From: Doryteuthis pealeii
Lineage: Eukaryota; Mollusca; Cephalopoda; Myopsida; Loliginidae
Length of the DNA: 64,000 nucleotides
Assembly (NCBI GenBank): GCA_023376005.1
Contig: CM042150.1
Coordinates: 71,384,941 to 71,448,940 of the forward strand
Direction of reading: 5' to 3'
A program made the translations under genes and the position numbers. Numbering within the stretch: position 1 is the first letter of the stretch; every line of letters begins with the position of its first letter. Below the pieces are notes generated by a model. It worked only from the letters and a program-made list of their open reading frames with translations, searched no databases and was not told where the DNA came from. This document shows positions 1-11,219 of this stretch, in pieces.

Positions 1-2020
1 TTATTTCAAAACTTCTAATTTTTTCAGGTCACTTAATTTGAGACCCCCGCTTATGCTGGGGCGTACAATTATTTCGAGTTGGTCATAAATAAGTATTAAT
101 TACAGTATAAATAATGAGATAAAAGACTGAACTTATGAATAGAAACAAAACAAAAAAAAAAATTACGGTTGCTGTTCTATGAGAAAATAGTACCCGAAAA
201 ATTGAAATAAAATGTAAAAAAATAATATAAATATAATTAATTTTTTGGAGATTTCTTTTTTACTCATTTCAATAATTATTTAATTGGTATTATCTTATAA
301 AAGAAAAAATTACACACTTGATATTTTTTCTGCTTAAAAAGGGGAGGGGTACTCAATCGAGTTTTTCAATCGAGTTTTTCTTCAAAACTTATTACTCTAT
401 GTATCTAAAATAAGGTTTCTTTTTCTTTTTTCTAACATTTGGGGTGTTTTGTTGTTGTTTTAATCGGGAGCCATCACGGAACTTTGAACCTAACCCTTTA
501 TTCAGTCCCGGGGTATCCTGTTCTCATTCTGCTAACCATAGCTGGGGTAGGGCGTTAAGCTGTGTTAATTATTATTCTATGTTACTGCTGCCCTTTTGTA
601 TTGGAGCTTTTGGAATGGATGCTGGCAAATATAGCATGCCATTTCACAATTTCTGAAGGAGTGAATTGCATCATGGTGCTGATCTTTTCATATTCAGTGC
701 CCAATTGACTCTATTTTGTTGCACAGTAGACAAAACCTGAAATAAACAAAGTGCATGCATGAAATTAATAATTCAAAATAGCAACAATTTACTCATCACA
801 TTCTGTATATTACCATAGCAGAATAAAACAGCACATTGTAACAAAATATCTGCTAGGGCAATACCATTAAGGTACACTAACTTAGATGATAAAGCAATTT
901 AATTTATGTTTACCTTAATAATTTGATTTCTGTATATTTGAATATCTGAACAAGGAAGTATTTTCAAAATGCGAAATTTCAATTTCAACAGCTTCTTCTT
1001 CTAAAGGAGTGAAACGAAAAGAAAGTTTTATGTTTTAGAAATGTCTGACTTTATTGATTAAAATGTTTAAGGTAAGTGAGTAAGATGTTAAGTTATGTAA
1101 TTAAATAATCTTGTTATTAAAATATCAAAAGGAAATCATGTCAACAATGAAAGAGGAAAAGTAATGAAAAGATTACTAAATGTTTCATTGAATAATGATG
1201 GGTTTATCTTAATGAAATCTTATTTGTTTTTCTTTTCTGCTTCTATCATAGAATTTTTTCTCTTGTATATTTAAATATTCTTCTGACATTATCAGTTGAA
1301 GCAGGTTTAAGTAAAAATAAGAACATTTTAGATAGAAAAATGGTTTAGAATTATATACCTTTCCTATTAGATGAAAGAACTTGTCTGCTGGTAATTATAC
1401 AAGACTTATTTACAAAACAAGTTTAGTAACATGGTTTGACCGATTTCATTTAAACATCATCCTCTATCTATCTGCACCTGCCTTCCCATTTTATTGGCTT
1501 AATGAAGCTGGAAACAGTCCAGAGCATCACCTAAGTTATGTCATATGCCAACTTGGATAAGGAGATAGACAAGAGACAGGCAAAGGCAAACATATCTGTT
1601 CAAACATGTCTGGAGCAACAGCAACATTAAGAAGACACAAAAATAAGAATTTACAAAGCCATTATGCAATTTGTTGTGCTGAATCCTGGACCATCTCCTA
1701 GTGTAGTTTTCTGTATCATTGATAAATGTGCACTTGAATGATTATCATAAATACCAAAGTCTTCAAGACAATGCCGAAAGCAGTGAACTATAGTGCAAAA
1801 AGAAAATTTGTGTTTGGCAGGCCATATAGGAGAATGAAAAACTACCATGTTCCAAATATCCTTTAATGAACTAGTCTTTGGTCAACAGAATAAAGGATGC
1901 CACAGAAGAGATACTGGAATATCTTAAAAATAGTCTATAGAATCAAGTCCTGTCAGTGAATATCAGTGGTTGTCAATATAAACATGTTAACTAAAGATAT
2001 TTCTTATAACCTTGGTTTCT
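1..2020. other. AT-rich non-coding stretch
   Basis: I see no gene, RNA or clear repeat structure here. Short open frames exist (for example a 70-residue one at 444-656) but they have no recognisable motif, and the base composition is that of the surrounding AT-rich DNA. A host intron or intergenic DNA would look the same. Confidence 0.5.
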
Positions 2021-2023
2021 GAA

Positions 2024-2213
2024 GTATGTATTGACCTAACCCATCATAAGGTGTTACTAAAGTATGTATTGACCTAACCCATCATAAGGTGTTACTAAAG
2101 TATGTATTGACCTAACCCATCATAAGGTGTTACTAAAGAATGTATTGACCTAACCCATCATAAGGTGTTACTAAAGTATGTATTGACCTAACCCATCATA
2201 AGGTGTTACTAAA
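2024..2213. repeat. 38-bp tandem repeat, five copies
   Basis: Five head-to-tail copies begin at 2024, 2062, 2100, 2138 and 2176, each 38 bp long, with only single-base differences (a T/A change near the start of copy 4). Each unit contains the string ttgacctaacccatcataag. The near identity implies recent expansion. No coding potential is evident. Confidence 0.95.
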
Positions 2214-2273
2214 GAACCCAAATGGAGCATTGGGTCATTAGAACTGAGCAATGTTTATCCTTAAGCTCATGTA

Positions 2274-3082
2274 TGTTATATCAAGGGGTTAGTAGTAAAT
2301 GTATGGTGGCAAAAGAAAAACAAACACAGGTTAAAAATTTCAATAAATTGTTTTAAAAGGAATGAAAAGGTCATAGACTTTAGCAGTGCCGCTAGTAATA
2401 TCTACGGAGTGGGTGGAAAACAAATCAGTAGCTATGTTGGCTGAATGTGATGGCGGTTCAAACCTTGGGATGCGATAGTTGCTGCTGGCAGTGATTAAGG
2501 CAGAAGGTCTTATAGTTGGTGGTTGAGTCGGATGTGGAAAGAAAGTCTGATAGTTATATTGGTAGGAAGGTGGTGGTTGATAGCCAGCGACTGTGTTGAT
2601 GGTAACTTGGCAGTAGTTCACCCCTTTAAGGCTTGGTTGGGTCAACCAGGTCATGATGAAAGAGGGTAAAGGGGTGATATCTGCTGTTTTGTAGTGGTTA
2701 GCATCCGAGTGCCCTCCACCTGTGTTCTCTGCTCTGTATCACCGCCAACTGCTGAGTTGGAGAATTTATACTTTTTCGGCTCAAGGAAAAGGATCAGCTT
2801 TTCGCTTTCTTTATTTTTACCGCGAAAGTCACGGATTGGTCGAAAAATGAAACGGTCTGATTTTATCTTGATAATTTTTTTTCAAGATTCCCACATGAGT
2901 TGATCCATATGTGCAGAGACAAGTTTTTTTCATTTATCCAAAAGTCATGGCACTGGCAACATCCGGTTGGTGTTCTCCTAGTCTGATAGATGAACTTGAT
3001 AACATTTTGTATTGTTGGTGAGTGGGTGTGTTAGGTTTATTGAATTTTGTGAATCGGGAGATATCTTTATTTGTGTATAACA
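2274..3082 (-). mobile_element. Solo LTR (copy A) with 4-bp target duplication
   Basis: The segment starts TGTTATA and ends TATAACA, a 7-bp terminal inverted repeat with the TG...CA ends of an LTR. It is flanked on both sides by TGTA (2270-2273 and 3083-3086), a plausible 4-bp target-site duplication. Read on the minus strand, a TATAAA box lies at 2765-2770, about 310 bp from the LTR start. The first 100 bp and last 80 bp match a second copy at 41868-42624 in opposite orientation, including the shared string ATATCTCCCGATTCAC. A 104-residue open frame inside (2340-2654, minus) is probably untranslated LTR sequence. No internal retrotransposon region is attached, hence solo LTR. Confidence 0.72.
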
Positions 3083-3474
3083 TGTATATGTGAGAGGCTC
3101 CATGTTAACCTTGACTGTGTAACATCTCCCCCTTGACAGGAGACAGTTAAAAATTGCATATGTAATATTATTTTTCTTTTTTAATCATTATGTTCCTACT
3201 CTTCGACTTAGACAAAAATTTGACATTAAATAATCGATTTAATTAATTTGTTTTTAAATGAAAAGCAAACGAAAAAATGGGTATACCTAGTTAAATAAAT
3301 ACCAGTGTTATCGTTTTCGATGAGAAACATTACATGGCAACCAGGATGAAGTCACATTTCACAAACGTAAGCGTATACATGTAACGCTTAGAAAAAAAAG
3401 AATTATCCCTACCATTAACGGTTTTAATCACGGGAGACACAAGACGCGCGCCCGCAAAAATTAGGCAACTCTCA

Positions 3475-4085
3475 TAATGACGTCGTTTGGACGTAATGAC
3501 GAATTCTGTCCAGCTGGAGGAGACTAGGACTACTGCAGAGAGACTTGAATACTACTTCGAAGCAAATTCCATTCAGGATACACGAAAAAAGAAAGCAATA
3601 CTTCACTCAGTTGCTGGAGCTGATATTTTTCACTCCTTAAGGATCTCATTACGACCTAGCTTGAAGGACAAAAGCTATGAAGAACTCTCGCAGATACTAA
3701 GGGAACATTGCAACCCAACACGATCTGTCACAGTTGAGAGATTCAATTTTTATATGAGCCGCCTACAACAATGCCAGTGAATTTCTGATTTTATCGTGCT
3801 TTAAAAAAAAACATTGTTTGCCTACAGATGTGATATAGCACTAGCTAGAGAAAGCACCAACAAAAACGCTATCGATATTGAAGCCTGTTTAACGGCTGCA
3901 ACACACAGCCAATCACAAAAACTGTTAATCAGGTGGAACAACCCACTCAGTTTTGAAGATCGAAACCAAAGCAAAAGTCATGATTTCAATGCAATGGTAA
4001 ACACTCTCCAGAATCCTGTCACTTCAAAGAAGCAGTTTGTATTTTTGCCACAAAAACCGGTCATATTTCACCAGCCTGCTTGACC
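3475..4085 (+). pseudogene. Gypsy copy 1 gag remnant
   Basis: The frame at 3487-3780 encodes a gag-like helical region with the motif pattern ERLEYYFEAN then KKKAILHSVAG then ILREHCNPTRS, as in K02A2.6-type Gypsy gag proteins. A stop at about 3778 and a frameshift follow, and coding resumes at 3814-4083. A zinc knuckle is still recognisable near 4030-4080 (CHKNR/TGHISPAC residues split between two frames). Gag normally packages the element RNA in cytoplasmic particles; this copy cannot produce an intact protein. Confidence 0.8.
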
Positions 4086-4229
4086 CGGAAAAAGTGAAAA
4101 AAACGGAAACAGGAAAACCCACAACATTCAAAGAGGAGAAGCAGCGGATAAAGCTGCGGAATGTGAATCTGCCTCATTACACAGGCTTTTCAATCTCCAG
4201 GGAAATGAGAGAATCGACTCCTGATGGTG

Positions 4230-4530
4230 TTGGTTGAAATTAATAGCCACAAGATGGAAATTGACACTGGAGCTGCAGTTTCACTGTTCAGTCGTGCTTC
4301 ATTTAAAAACTTATGGTATGAAGCTGATAAGCCGAAACTTTGGCTCATGTCGCAGAAATTAACGACTGGCACAGGAGAAAACATCACTGCATGTGGTAGA
4401 TGACAGGTGTCAATAGACTATGATGGTCGACAGTATCGTCTACCATTAGTAGTTGTTCCTGGTTCTGGACCTATGCTTCAAGGCAGAAACTGGCTACAGG
4501 TTGTGCAACTTAGCTGGAAATACATCCACT
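4230..4530 (+). pseudogene. Gypsy copy 1 aspartic protease remnant
   Basis: The catalytic motif D-T-G-A is at 4263-4274 within EIDTGAAVSLFS, followed by the flap-like region and GSGPMLQGRNWLQ near 4465-4500, which corresponds to the conserved LLGRDWL-type motif closing retropepsin domains in this group. In-frame stops, including one at about 4401-4403, break the frame. The domain would have processed the polyprotein. Confidence 0.75.
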
Positions 4531-4619
4531 AGCGAAAATTTGTAAATCATAGCGAAATATCCCGATGTTTTTTTAAGGATGAATTAAGCACACTAAAGGT
4601 TTTCACGGCAAAATTAAGT

Positions 4620-5575
4620 GTAGATCCGAAGATAAACCCCGTGTTTTACAATGCTCAACATGTACTTTTTGCATTGCATGAAAAGGTCGACAAAGAACTT
4701 TATTGACTGGTTTCCCAAGGCATTATCGAACCCATACAGTACTCGGAATGTGCTGCTCCCATAGTAACAGTTGTTAAAATTGACAAATCAATTCGATTGT
4801 GTGGGGATTACAAAATGACTATTAACAAATACTCAAATCTCAACCAGTGCCTCATCCCAAGAATTGATGACTTATATGCAAAGTTGATACGTGAGCAAAT
4901 GTTTACAAAGCGGGACCTGCGATCAGCATTCCTACAGGTGAAAACTCAAAGAAGTACCCCACAATTAACAGACGACGCGGTCTCTACAGATTCAACCACC
5001 TAAGTTTCGGATTAAAGTCAACCACGGGTATCTATCAGCGCTATTTAGACAAATTATTGGCAAATGAACCACATGTTGTCAGCTATCAGGATAATATATT
5101 GATTAAAGGTTCAACAGACTCAGAACACTCGACCAATCTTGATAGGGCATTAATGAAACTATCAGAATCTTGTCTCCGTATTCATCTCGACAAATCATGG
5201 CGTCATCCGTCACTTATTTAGGGAATTGGATCGACTCCGAAGGTCTACAGAAGAAACAATCCGCACCATCTGAGGTGCACCAGCCCCTCGCAATGAGACA
5301 GAACTCAAGGCTTTTCTGGGCCTATTCTAGTTTTATGCCAGATACGTTCATAATGTCGCGGATAAGTTAGGCCCTCTCTATTATCTGCTACAGAAAGGTG
5401 TCTCCTTGGAGATGGAGAGCTACCCAATCAACAGCTTTTCAACGTTGCAGAGTGAAAATGTTTTAGTCCATTATGACCCTGAAAAGGAACTGGTATTGAC
5501 CTGCGATGCCAGTCAGTATGGTGTTGGGGCTGTTTTGTCACATGTGTTACTGGACGGTGTGACACACTACTGGTA
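4620..5575 (+). pseudogene. Gypsy copy 1 reverse transcriptase and RNase H remnant
   Basis: RT motifs are readable across three frames: IRLCGDYKMTINK and KRDLRSAFLQV (4790-4940), then YRFNHLSFGL (5000-5025). The catalytic YxDD box at 5084-5095 reads YQDN, so the second catalytic aspartate is lost. The RNase H start LTCDASQYGVGAVLS lies near 5495-5540. Several stops and indels separate these blocks. RT and RNase H would copy the element RNA to DNA. Confidence 0.82.
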
Positions 5576-5589
5576 CATCAACTAGTGTA

Positions 5590-6415
5590 CATATACTAAA
5601 ATCATAAGACAATTTTGTCTGAAGGAAAAGAGATTCCAAAAGGTGCGTAGACGAGCAAGAGAGTTAAGGTCCATCCAGTTTTGTATTTTTGTCTTTACAA
5701 AGGAATGTTGACATTCCTACTACTATTCGCATGCTAAAAGATGATTGTACCTTAACCCCCCCCCCGCACTGAGGTGACTTCGCGACCCTAAGAGTACACC
5801 CGACACCAGGTCTATCACCATGACAACGACCGAGGTGGACCCTTTCGCGCCAAGAATTCGCGCACGTCAAAAACCACAGTTGAAGAATCACGTGAAATTT
5901 CGAGCTCCGAAAAATTACACATTTTGATTTAAAGGGTGGGCAATCAAGGATATTGCAGACGATTGACTACGAATTAAAAACCAGTTCACTTTGGATAGAA
6001 AGAAGGAACCACCGATGATAAAAAAAAGAGTAAATAAAAAAAAAAGGATTGAATAATTGTTTTTTTGAAAGGAACTTTTTTGACGGATTACAACGGCAGT
6101 ATAATTGTCTTTTTGAAAATAACTTTTTGATGAATTCCAAAGGCACAGTGAGTTAAAAAGCGAAGTGTATTATATTTTTGTTGCATGCTGTGAATTCCTA
6201 TTGTTTGCTGTGCATTTCATGTACTGTTGATATGTTTTGATATTTGTATCTGTTCGATTGCTCGCTTATTCATTTGACATAAGAACTACCTATTAATTTT
6301 ATTCCCCCGACCCCACGTAGACTTGTATATATGCTCTTACCCCCTTTCTTTTCTTGTACAAAAAGTTGTAATTAAATGTGAATAAACTCTTGTATGTTTA
6401 TTTAAAGTTGGCATG
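5590..6415. other. Unassigned insertion within Gypsy copy 1
   Basis: This stretch lies between RNase H and the integrase zinc-binding segment and does not translate to the expected pol sequence. It has LTR-like traits: a TATATA at about 6328, an AATAAA at about 6381, C-runs and low coding potential. I could not define ends or a target duplication. It may be an LTR or unrelated insert, or pol sequence decayed beyond recognition. Confidence 0.4.
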
Positions 6416-6417
6416 GT

Positions 6418-7045
6418 TAAGATGAAGGGCCTTGTTCGTAATTACGTTTGAGGGCCCGGAATTGAGGCCGATGTGGAAGAAAAGATGAAAAACTACTATC
6501 CATGCCAACATTCAAAAGGTTTACCTGCCAAGGCACTACTACATCCCTGGGAATGGCCAGTGGGACCGTGACATTGGATCCATATTGATTTTGCAGATTA
6601 TAATGGCCAAAACCTGCTGGACATCACGGATGAATATTTGAAGTGGGTCGATGTGTATACAACAACCACTGCTAGGTCGACCACCACTATTGAACGGCTG
6701 GAAGCACTGTTTCACCACTCAGGACCTACTGCACATTCTAGTCACTGACAATGGTCCATGCTTCACAAGTTCGGAATTTGCGGAGTTTACAAAACGAAAT
6801 GGCATCCGATGATAACGCGTTAGATCACATCATCAAGCATCAAATGGCCTGGCTGAAAGTTCTGTTGAACTGGTCAAGAACGGGTTAAAAATGTCAGGAG
6901 GAATTCTGAAACAAAAATATCCTACTTCCTGCTGACTTACCAAACACCGCATCCGATAACAGGAAATACCCCAGCAGAATTGCTGATGAAGCAAAGATTG
7001 CAAACCAATCTGGACTGCATTGAAGTCTACCACTTCAACCACTTG
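6418..7045 (+). pseudogene. Gypsy copy 1 integrase remnant
   Basis: The reading opens with the end of the zinc-binding domain (a YV-stop-GPGIEADVEEK segment and a trailing Cys) and continues with HPWEWPVGPW and IHIDFADYNGQ, the typical start of the catalytic core in K02A2.6-like integrases. TDNGPCF near 6745-6770 contains the second catalytic Asp, and SNGLAESSVELVKNGLK near 6838-6888 holds the Glu. PAELLMKQRLQTNLD near 6970-7015 closes the domain. Several stops interrupt the frame. Confidence 0.85.
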
Positions 7046-7096
7046 CTACCTTGTGTTGACTATGCAGCGGTGATTTGGCTTGTGCAGGTGTATTTG
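7040..7096 (-). pseudogene. Left piece of the split RTE-like LINE
   Basis: Minus-strand translation continues the RT reading from the piece at 11721-12770: the residues ANTPAQAKSPLHS run across the target-site duplication when the Gypsy insertion is removed. This shows that the Gypsy element landed inside a pre-existing LINE copy. The boundary with the Gypsy copy 1 integrase is somewhere near 7045. Confidence 0.65.
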
Positions 7097-7561
7097 TCAA
7101 GTATGAAAAAGAAAAGAAAATAGAGTGGAAAAATAAATTCGACTTGTTGAAGAGAGGGGTGGGGGGTCAACAATGTCGTCGTCGTCGTCGTCGTCGTCGT
7201 AAAAAAATCTGTCGCCGTCGCAAAACCACCAACTCAAACATCTCCAGCAGCTGAAAATCGCAACTGCTGCTGTCGTCACCCCACTTCTACTTATACTAAT
7301 TTTCTTTCAACATCCGGGTGTCTGCACCTCACGCACGAGATTCTCGAGCCAAACCCGACCGCCGGAATCATCATAGCCATCATCCGGGCACCTGGCGCTT
7401 ACATCCGGGACTGTAGCTTCTAGACTTCGGTGACAATGTTTGCATTCTGAAGGAAGCGGGTTCGATTCTACAGTCCGACATGTCAGGCAAAGCCTAGCCC
7501 GCTTCCTTCGAGAATACGGAAGGCCCTGACGCTCGCCACTCACCTCGTGTTCTCTGTCACA
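7097..7561 (-). repeat. 3' LTR of Gypsy copy 2
   Basis: 465 bp. On the minus strand it begins TGTGACAG and ends CATACTTGA. It differs from the 5' LTR by about two substitutions and one extra TCG unit in a (TCG)n tract at 7176-7200. A TATAAG motif (minus strand, 7290-7295) may be the promoter. Near identity of the two LTRs implies a young insertion. Confidence 0.95.
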
Positions 7562-7570
7562 CTCCCCCCT
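7562..7570 (-). promoter_or_regulatory. Polypurine tract of Gypsy copy 2
   Basis: On the minus strand AGGGGGGAG directly precedes the TGTGAC start of the 3' LTR, the position where plus-strand DNA synthesis is primed in LTR retrotransposons. Confidence 0.85.
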
Positions 7571-7872
7571 GATCTCAGGATCACACACTGTGCATGGTGG
7601 GGGTGGCCTTTTTGTTCTCGTGCTCCTTCTAAGCGGTACGTGCACCGCGGTTTCTGCCTCTGAATCGTCCGACGGGCTAGCAGTTGTGTCTTCGGGGGAT
7701 CATTGTCGACATTCAATAACAACTCGTCGTCAGATGGCTCATCATCTTCATCGGTAGATGAATAATCCACCTCCCCAGCAGGGCGGAGATCGCGTACGTG
7801 ACGTGGGACTCCGTCAACCAGCACAGATTGCTGACTGACCACACCAGTCACTCGCCCCCGCTTGAATCGGGT

Positions 7873-7921
7873 GGTGCATCGACTGCCTGGGGGTGTGAAA
7901 CCCCCAGGCAGTCGATGCACC
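7873..7921. repeat. Perfect 22-bp hairpin inside integrase coding
   Basis: The arms ggtgcatcgactgcctgggg+gt (7873-7894) and their exact reverse complement (7900-7921) are separated by a 5-base loop. The structure adds about nine in-frame codons between VWV and PPGSRC in the integrase C-terminal region. It looks like a foldback or template-switch duplication. Confidence 0.95.
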
Positions 7922-9920
7922 CAAACGGAATCCCCCACAGCATATGGCTCGCAAACCACTTCGTCGACAGGTGATTGCGCAACGTCTATTCCTTTTACCC
8001 GCACCCGGTACGTGTGGATGGCATTCGCGGGTGCGGTTATCGGGGACACCCCGTCCTTCGGCGTTACATTGTACCAGTATGTTGCCTCCTCAATGGTGCA
8101 CTGCTTCCTGGCGGCAACTTTTAATATTGCGGTGACTTCTTTCCGCGATACCGTTGCCTGATGGCACATACGCGCATCGCAGCCGTAGTCGGACCCCCCA
8201 TTCACACAGAAACTGCCTTACTTGCTGGCTGCAAAGGCTGTGTCATTGTCCGTCAATATTTCCTCTGGTGCACCTCGTTCGTAAAAGACGGACGATAGCT
8301 GTTTAAGAACGCTCGCCGAGTCTTGCCGTGCCAGCGGTCTCCAAATCGCAAAACGGGTGGGTCCACAGTCGATGAGGGTAAGAAAGTGGTTGCCACCATA
8401 ATGGGTGATATCCATTCCCACCCTTTGCCACGCATCATTTGTGTCCAGTCGTCCTTTTCGCCATCGTACTGGTGCTGGGTCAATCGACTGGCACACCTCG
8501 CAGTCTTTTACGACTCGTTTAATCTCTGCCTTGGTCACCGCTGGGTCGACGCGTCTCACGAAATACAGCGTCCGCTTGATGCCTGTGTGCCCACTCTGCA
8601 TGTGGATGTCTTTAATCTGCTGCCGGTCCATCGAGCTCCCTATGGCAGCGCAGGTTTGACCAACGGGCTCGGTACTCGTCTTTACAGCAACGTACCATTT
8701 GTGCGGCACTCGTGTCAACTGGTCGGCAAGATTGCAGTACGACGCGACCAGTGTTATGCTGACTGTCAGGGCATACTCCGAGACTAGGTTCTTTAGGGTG
8801 TCTAGCCTCCGCCTTATCAGCATCTCGCTTGCTGCCTTGGTGCGTATCCTTGCTTTGCCAGTCAGCGTGTCGGACACCCAATGGTAGACACAGAGAGAAT
8901 CAGTGTGCAGGTGCAGCCTCTTTGCCTGCCACTGTAGAGCTAGGTTGACGCCTTTCAGCACGGCGTCCAACTCAGCTAAGTTGATGTGCTGGGCATCATT
9001 CATGGGCCGTAACCAACACGCATCCTCCAACACAGCCCCGTCCCTCTCCAACAGGACTCCCAACGCCAATGAACTGGCATCGACCCATACATTAATTTCC
9101 TCTCCGTTAACGCACCATTCTCCTCTGGCAGGGTCCTCGTGTGTTGCTCTCCCAACACTTTCTGCAATCATTCGGGTGAGGAGGGCATCACTTGTTTCAT
9201 CGTCCCATCCTGAGGTCACAGCATTCGCCCGGCGTTTTATTACACCCACTGCTGCACGAAGCCAACCACACACTAGCAGGTGTCCCACAAGTTTTCCGCA
9301 CAGGGAAAAAACAGTCCGCCTTGTGAGAACTTCAGGAATACCTGGAACCACACTTGCTCGTCTCCATCGCAGGATGCCTTCCTCCCCCCTGACATCCAGG
9401 CCTAGTACACGCGCTCCGTCTTCAAGCCGTACTGGATCCTTGCAAACCAGGCCAAATTGTGCCAATTTCGCTCGAACGTGTGACGCTTGCTTCACATCTT
9501 CAATGATGTAAATGTCATCGAGGTACGCCGATGTCGCCTTTTTGACAGTTTCATCTTGGGACAGCACAGCACCAATGATGGTCTTTATGATTTGTGGCGC
9601 CACATTCAAGCCGAAGCCCAGCCTGGTCAGGCAGTACCGTTTGCCACGAAACACCACCGTCTGAAATGGCCATAATGTTTCGTCGACCCGCACCTGCAGA
9701 TAGGCCTTTCTCAGATCCAGCAACGACACCTTTGATCCTTTCTGGCGCCACTCCCGCAACTTGCTTGCACATACATCGGCATCAGCCGTGTAAGCCTCAA
9801 TATATTTGTTGAGCTCGCGGTAATCCAGAACTGGTCGCACCTTTGACTTGTTCTGCTGCACTATTGCCATTAAAGGGATCAGACCTTTAGGAGGCCCAAG
9901 CTTTTGGTCGGGGTACGGGA

Positions 9921-11219
9921 TCAACCAGCCATCTTTGATCCAGGCGTCGAGCTCCTGTTCGTATGCGTTCCTAACGTTCGCGGATACGGGTACTCTGCGA
10001 CGCTATTCCGTAGCTTGGTTGGCGCCTCCTTATCCGTCCATTTCCACGAGGCAGTCCAGATCTTCTGGCGTTGATTGAACTCTACCCTGAAGTCGGGCCG
10101 ATCGATGTGAAGCGCGGCACACACCGGGGCCTCCAGGAATTGCACAGTTCCACCTCGTGTAATCAGGACACCACCCAGTGCCTTGATGGCGTCATATCCG
10201 AGCAGTAGGTCGAAGCCCAGTAAATGTTTTCTCGTCACCAATACATCGATCTTAGCAGATGCACCAGAGTCAGTATGAATCCTCACTGATCCTACTCCAC
10301 AGCATGCCCGGGTATCACCATCTATGGTCGTTACTTTAATGCTTCTCTTCCTCCAGGTGCGGCATAGTCTTGCGCTCACTATGGTGCGAGAGCAGCCTGA
10401 ATCGAGAAGCGCCGAGCTAGGCGTTTGGTCGACGAGGACTCGGATGATTGGTTGCACCTTGTTCACTTGTCCGGGGAGCAGAGCGGCGTTGACATCTTGT
10501 CCCCTGGCTTGTTTTCCCGGACAGATTGAGGCCATGTGTCCGACGCCGCGACATTTGAAGCAGCGTATGCGCCCACGTCTTTCGTCCGTGCTAATCTTGC
10601 ACTCCTTAGCCCTGTGGCCACGCCTTCCACAACGGAAGCAATTCACTCTGACTCGATGGTCCAGCCTGGGGGGAGTTGTATGGCCACTCTGGGCCGTCTG
10701 CGCAGCCATTGCAATTGGCTGCCCTAGCTCTGCCTCATCCCTGACGATAGCCCGTGCGTGCTCAAGCAAATGCTCCACCGGCGTTGCCTCTATACTGGTG
10801 GACGCCCTCAACAATTGTTTCACTCGAGCCGGGAGTCCTGCCACAAATGCGTATACAAAGGTACGTTCAGGCAATCCCCCAAACAAAACCGCCAGCTTCT
10901 TCAGTGCCGCAAAGAAGACATCCACCGTCTCGCCTGCCATCAACATCCGGGTTGTGAAACGTTCATACGCAGTGCAGGGGTCCATCGCAAAGGCTTTATA
11001 TAGCGCAGCCTTAATCAGCACAACATCAGCTTTTTCGTCGTCTTTTAGCTGCTGGTATACGTCCAGAGCGCCCCCCATCAGTCGCAGGGGGATGACTAGA
11101 TCGACCTGCTTGACCCCACATAAGCGACACGTCAGCTCCACTTTCTCGATCCAGTCCTTCACAGATGTGGAGCCGTCGAATTCAGGAATGAGTTTGAGGT
11201 CGAACATGGCGTCCGCCAT
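9921..11219 (-). CDS. gag: Gypsy copy 2 Gag-protease polyprotein
   Basis: 432 residues, start MADAMFDLKLIPEFDGS at 11219, about 40 nt inside the 5' LTR. Residues 1-165 form a gag capsid-like region. Two CCHC zinc knuckles follow at about 194-207 (CFRCGRRGHRAKEC) and 220-233 (CFKCRGVGHMASIC), which would bind the element RNA. The retropepsin catalytic motif LLDSGCSRTIV is at about 271-281 and LLLGYDAIKALGG closes the domain near 338-350. The frame is uninterrupted, then its last 25 or so residues drift out of frame relative to pol: pol lies in the -1 frame from about 10000. This may be a programmed -1 shift or a one-base lesion; I see no clear slippery heptamer. Confidence 0.92.
   Translation of the reverse strand: MADAMFDLKLIPEFDGSTSVKDWIEKVELTCRLCGVKQVDLVIPLRLMGGALDVYQQLKDDEKADVVLIKAALYKAFAMDPCTAYERFTTRMLMAGETVDVFFAALKKLAVLFGGLPERTFVYAFVAGLPARVKQLLRASTSIEATPVEHLLEHARAIVRDEAELGQPIAMAAQTAQSGHTTPPRLDHRVRVNCFRCGRRGHRAKECKISTDERRGRIRCFKCRGVGHMASICPGKQARGQDVNAALLPGQVNKVQPIIRVLVDQTPSSALLDSGCSRTIVSARLCRTWRKRSIKVTTIDGDTRACCGVGSVRIHTDSGASAKIDVLVTRKHLLGFDLLLGYDAIKALGGVLITRGGTVQFLEAPVCAALHIDRPDFRVEFNQRQKIWTASWKWTDKEAPTKLRNSVAEYPYPRTLGTHTNRSSTPGSKMAG

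Larger units (their letters stand above)
3440..7045 (+). mobile_element. Decayed Ty3/Gypsy retrotransposon, copy 1
   Basis: A plus-strand series of gag, protease, RT, RNase H and integrase fragments in canonical Gypsy order, interrupted by many stops and frameshifts, so the element is dead. It resembles the K02A2.6-like group of invertebrate Gypsy elements in gag and integrase motifs. About 820 bp between RNase H and integrase (5590-6415) do not read as pol. The 3' end merges at about 7040 with a minus-strand RTE-like fragment. I did not find its LTRs; a remnant may lie at 3115-3145. Confidence 0.85.
7540..10010 (-). pseudogene. pol: Gypsy copy 2 pol: RT, RNase H, integrase; frameshifted
   Basis: The main frame runs from about 10000 to 8218 and again 8205-7540. 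RT carries DLRKAYLQV, RLGFGLNVAP and an intact YLDD box at 9514-9525. RNase H follows (WVDASSLALGV, then LHTDS). The integrase zinc-binding domain has two His (HMQSGHTG) and a CEVC pair, and the core has GMDITHYGG and TDNDTAF. A stop at 8218 and a pair of compensating small indels (near 8215-8222 and 8105-8115) put the short segment with the catalytic Glu (SGNGIAERSHRNIK) in another frame. A C-terminal DNA-binding-like region holds an inserted perfect hairpin at 7873-7921. RT-integrase would copy and insert the element; this copy probably cannot make intact integrase. Confidence 0.9.

Noticed and set aside
444..656. 70-residue open frame
   Set aside because: No motif, no flanking gene structure, expected by chance.
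5820..5927. Small open frame starting MTTTEVDPFAPR
   Set aside because: Short, no match I recognise, lies in an unassigned insertion.
8323..9812. Plus-strand open frames opposite the Gypsy copy 2 pol
   Set aside because: Antisense shadows of the GC-richer pol frame.
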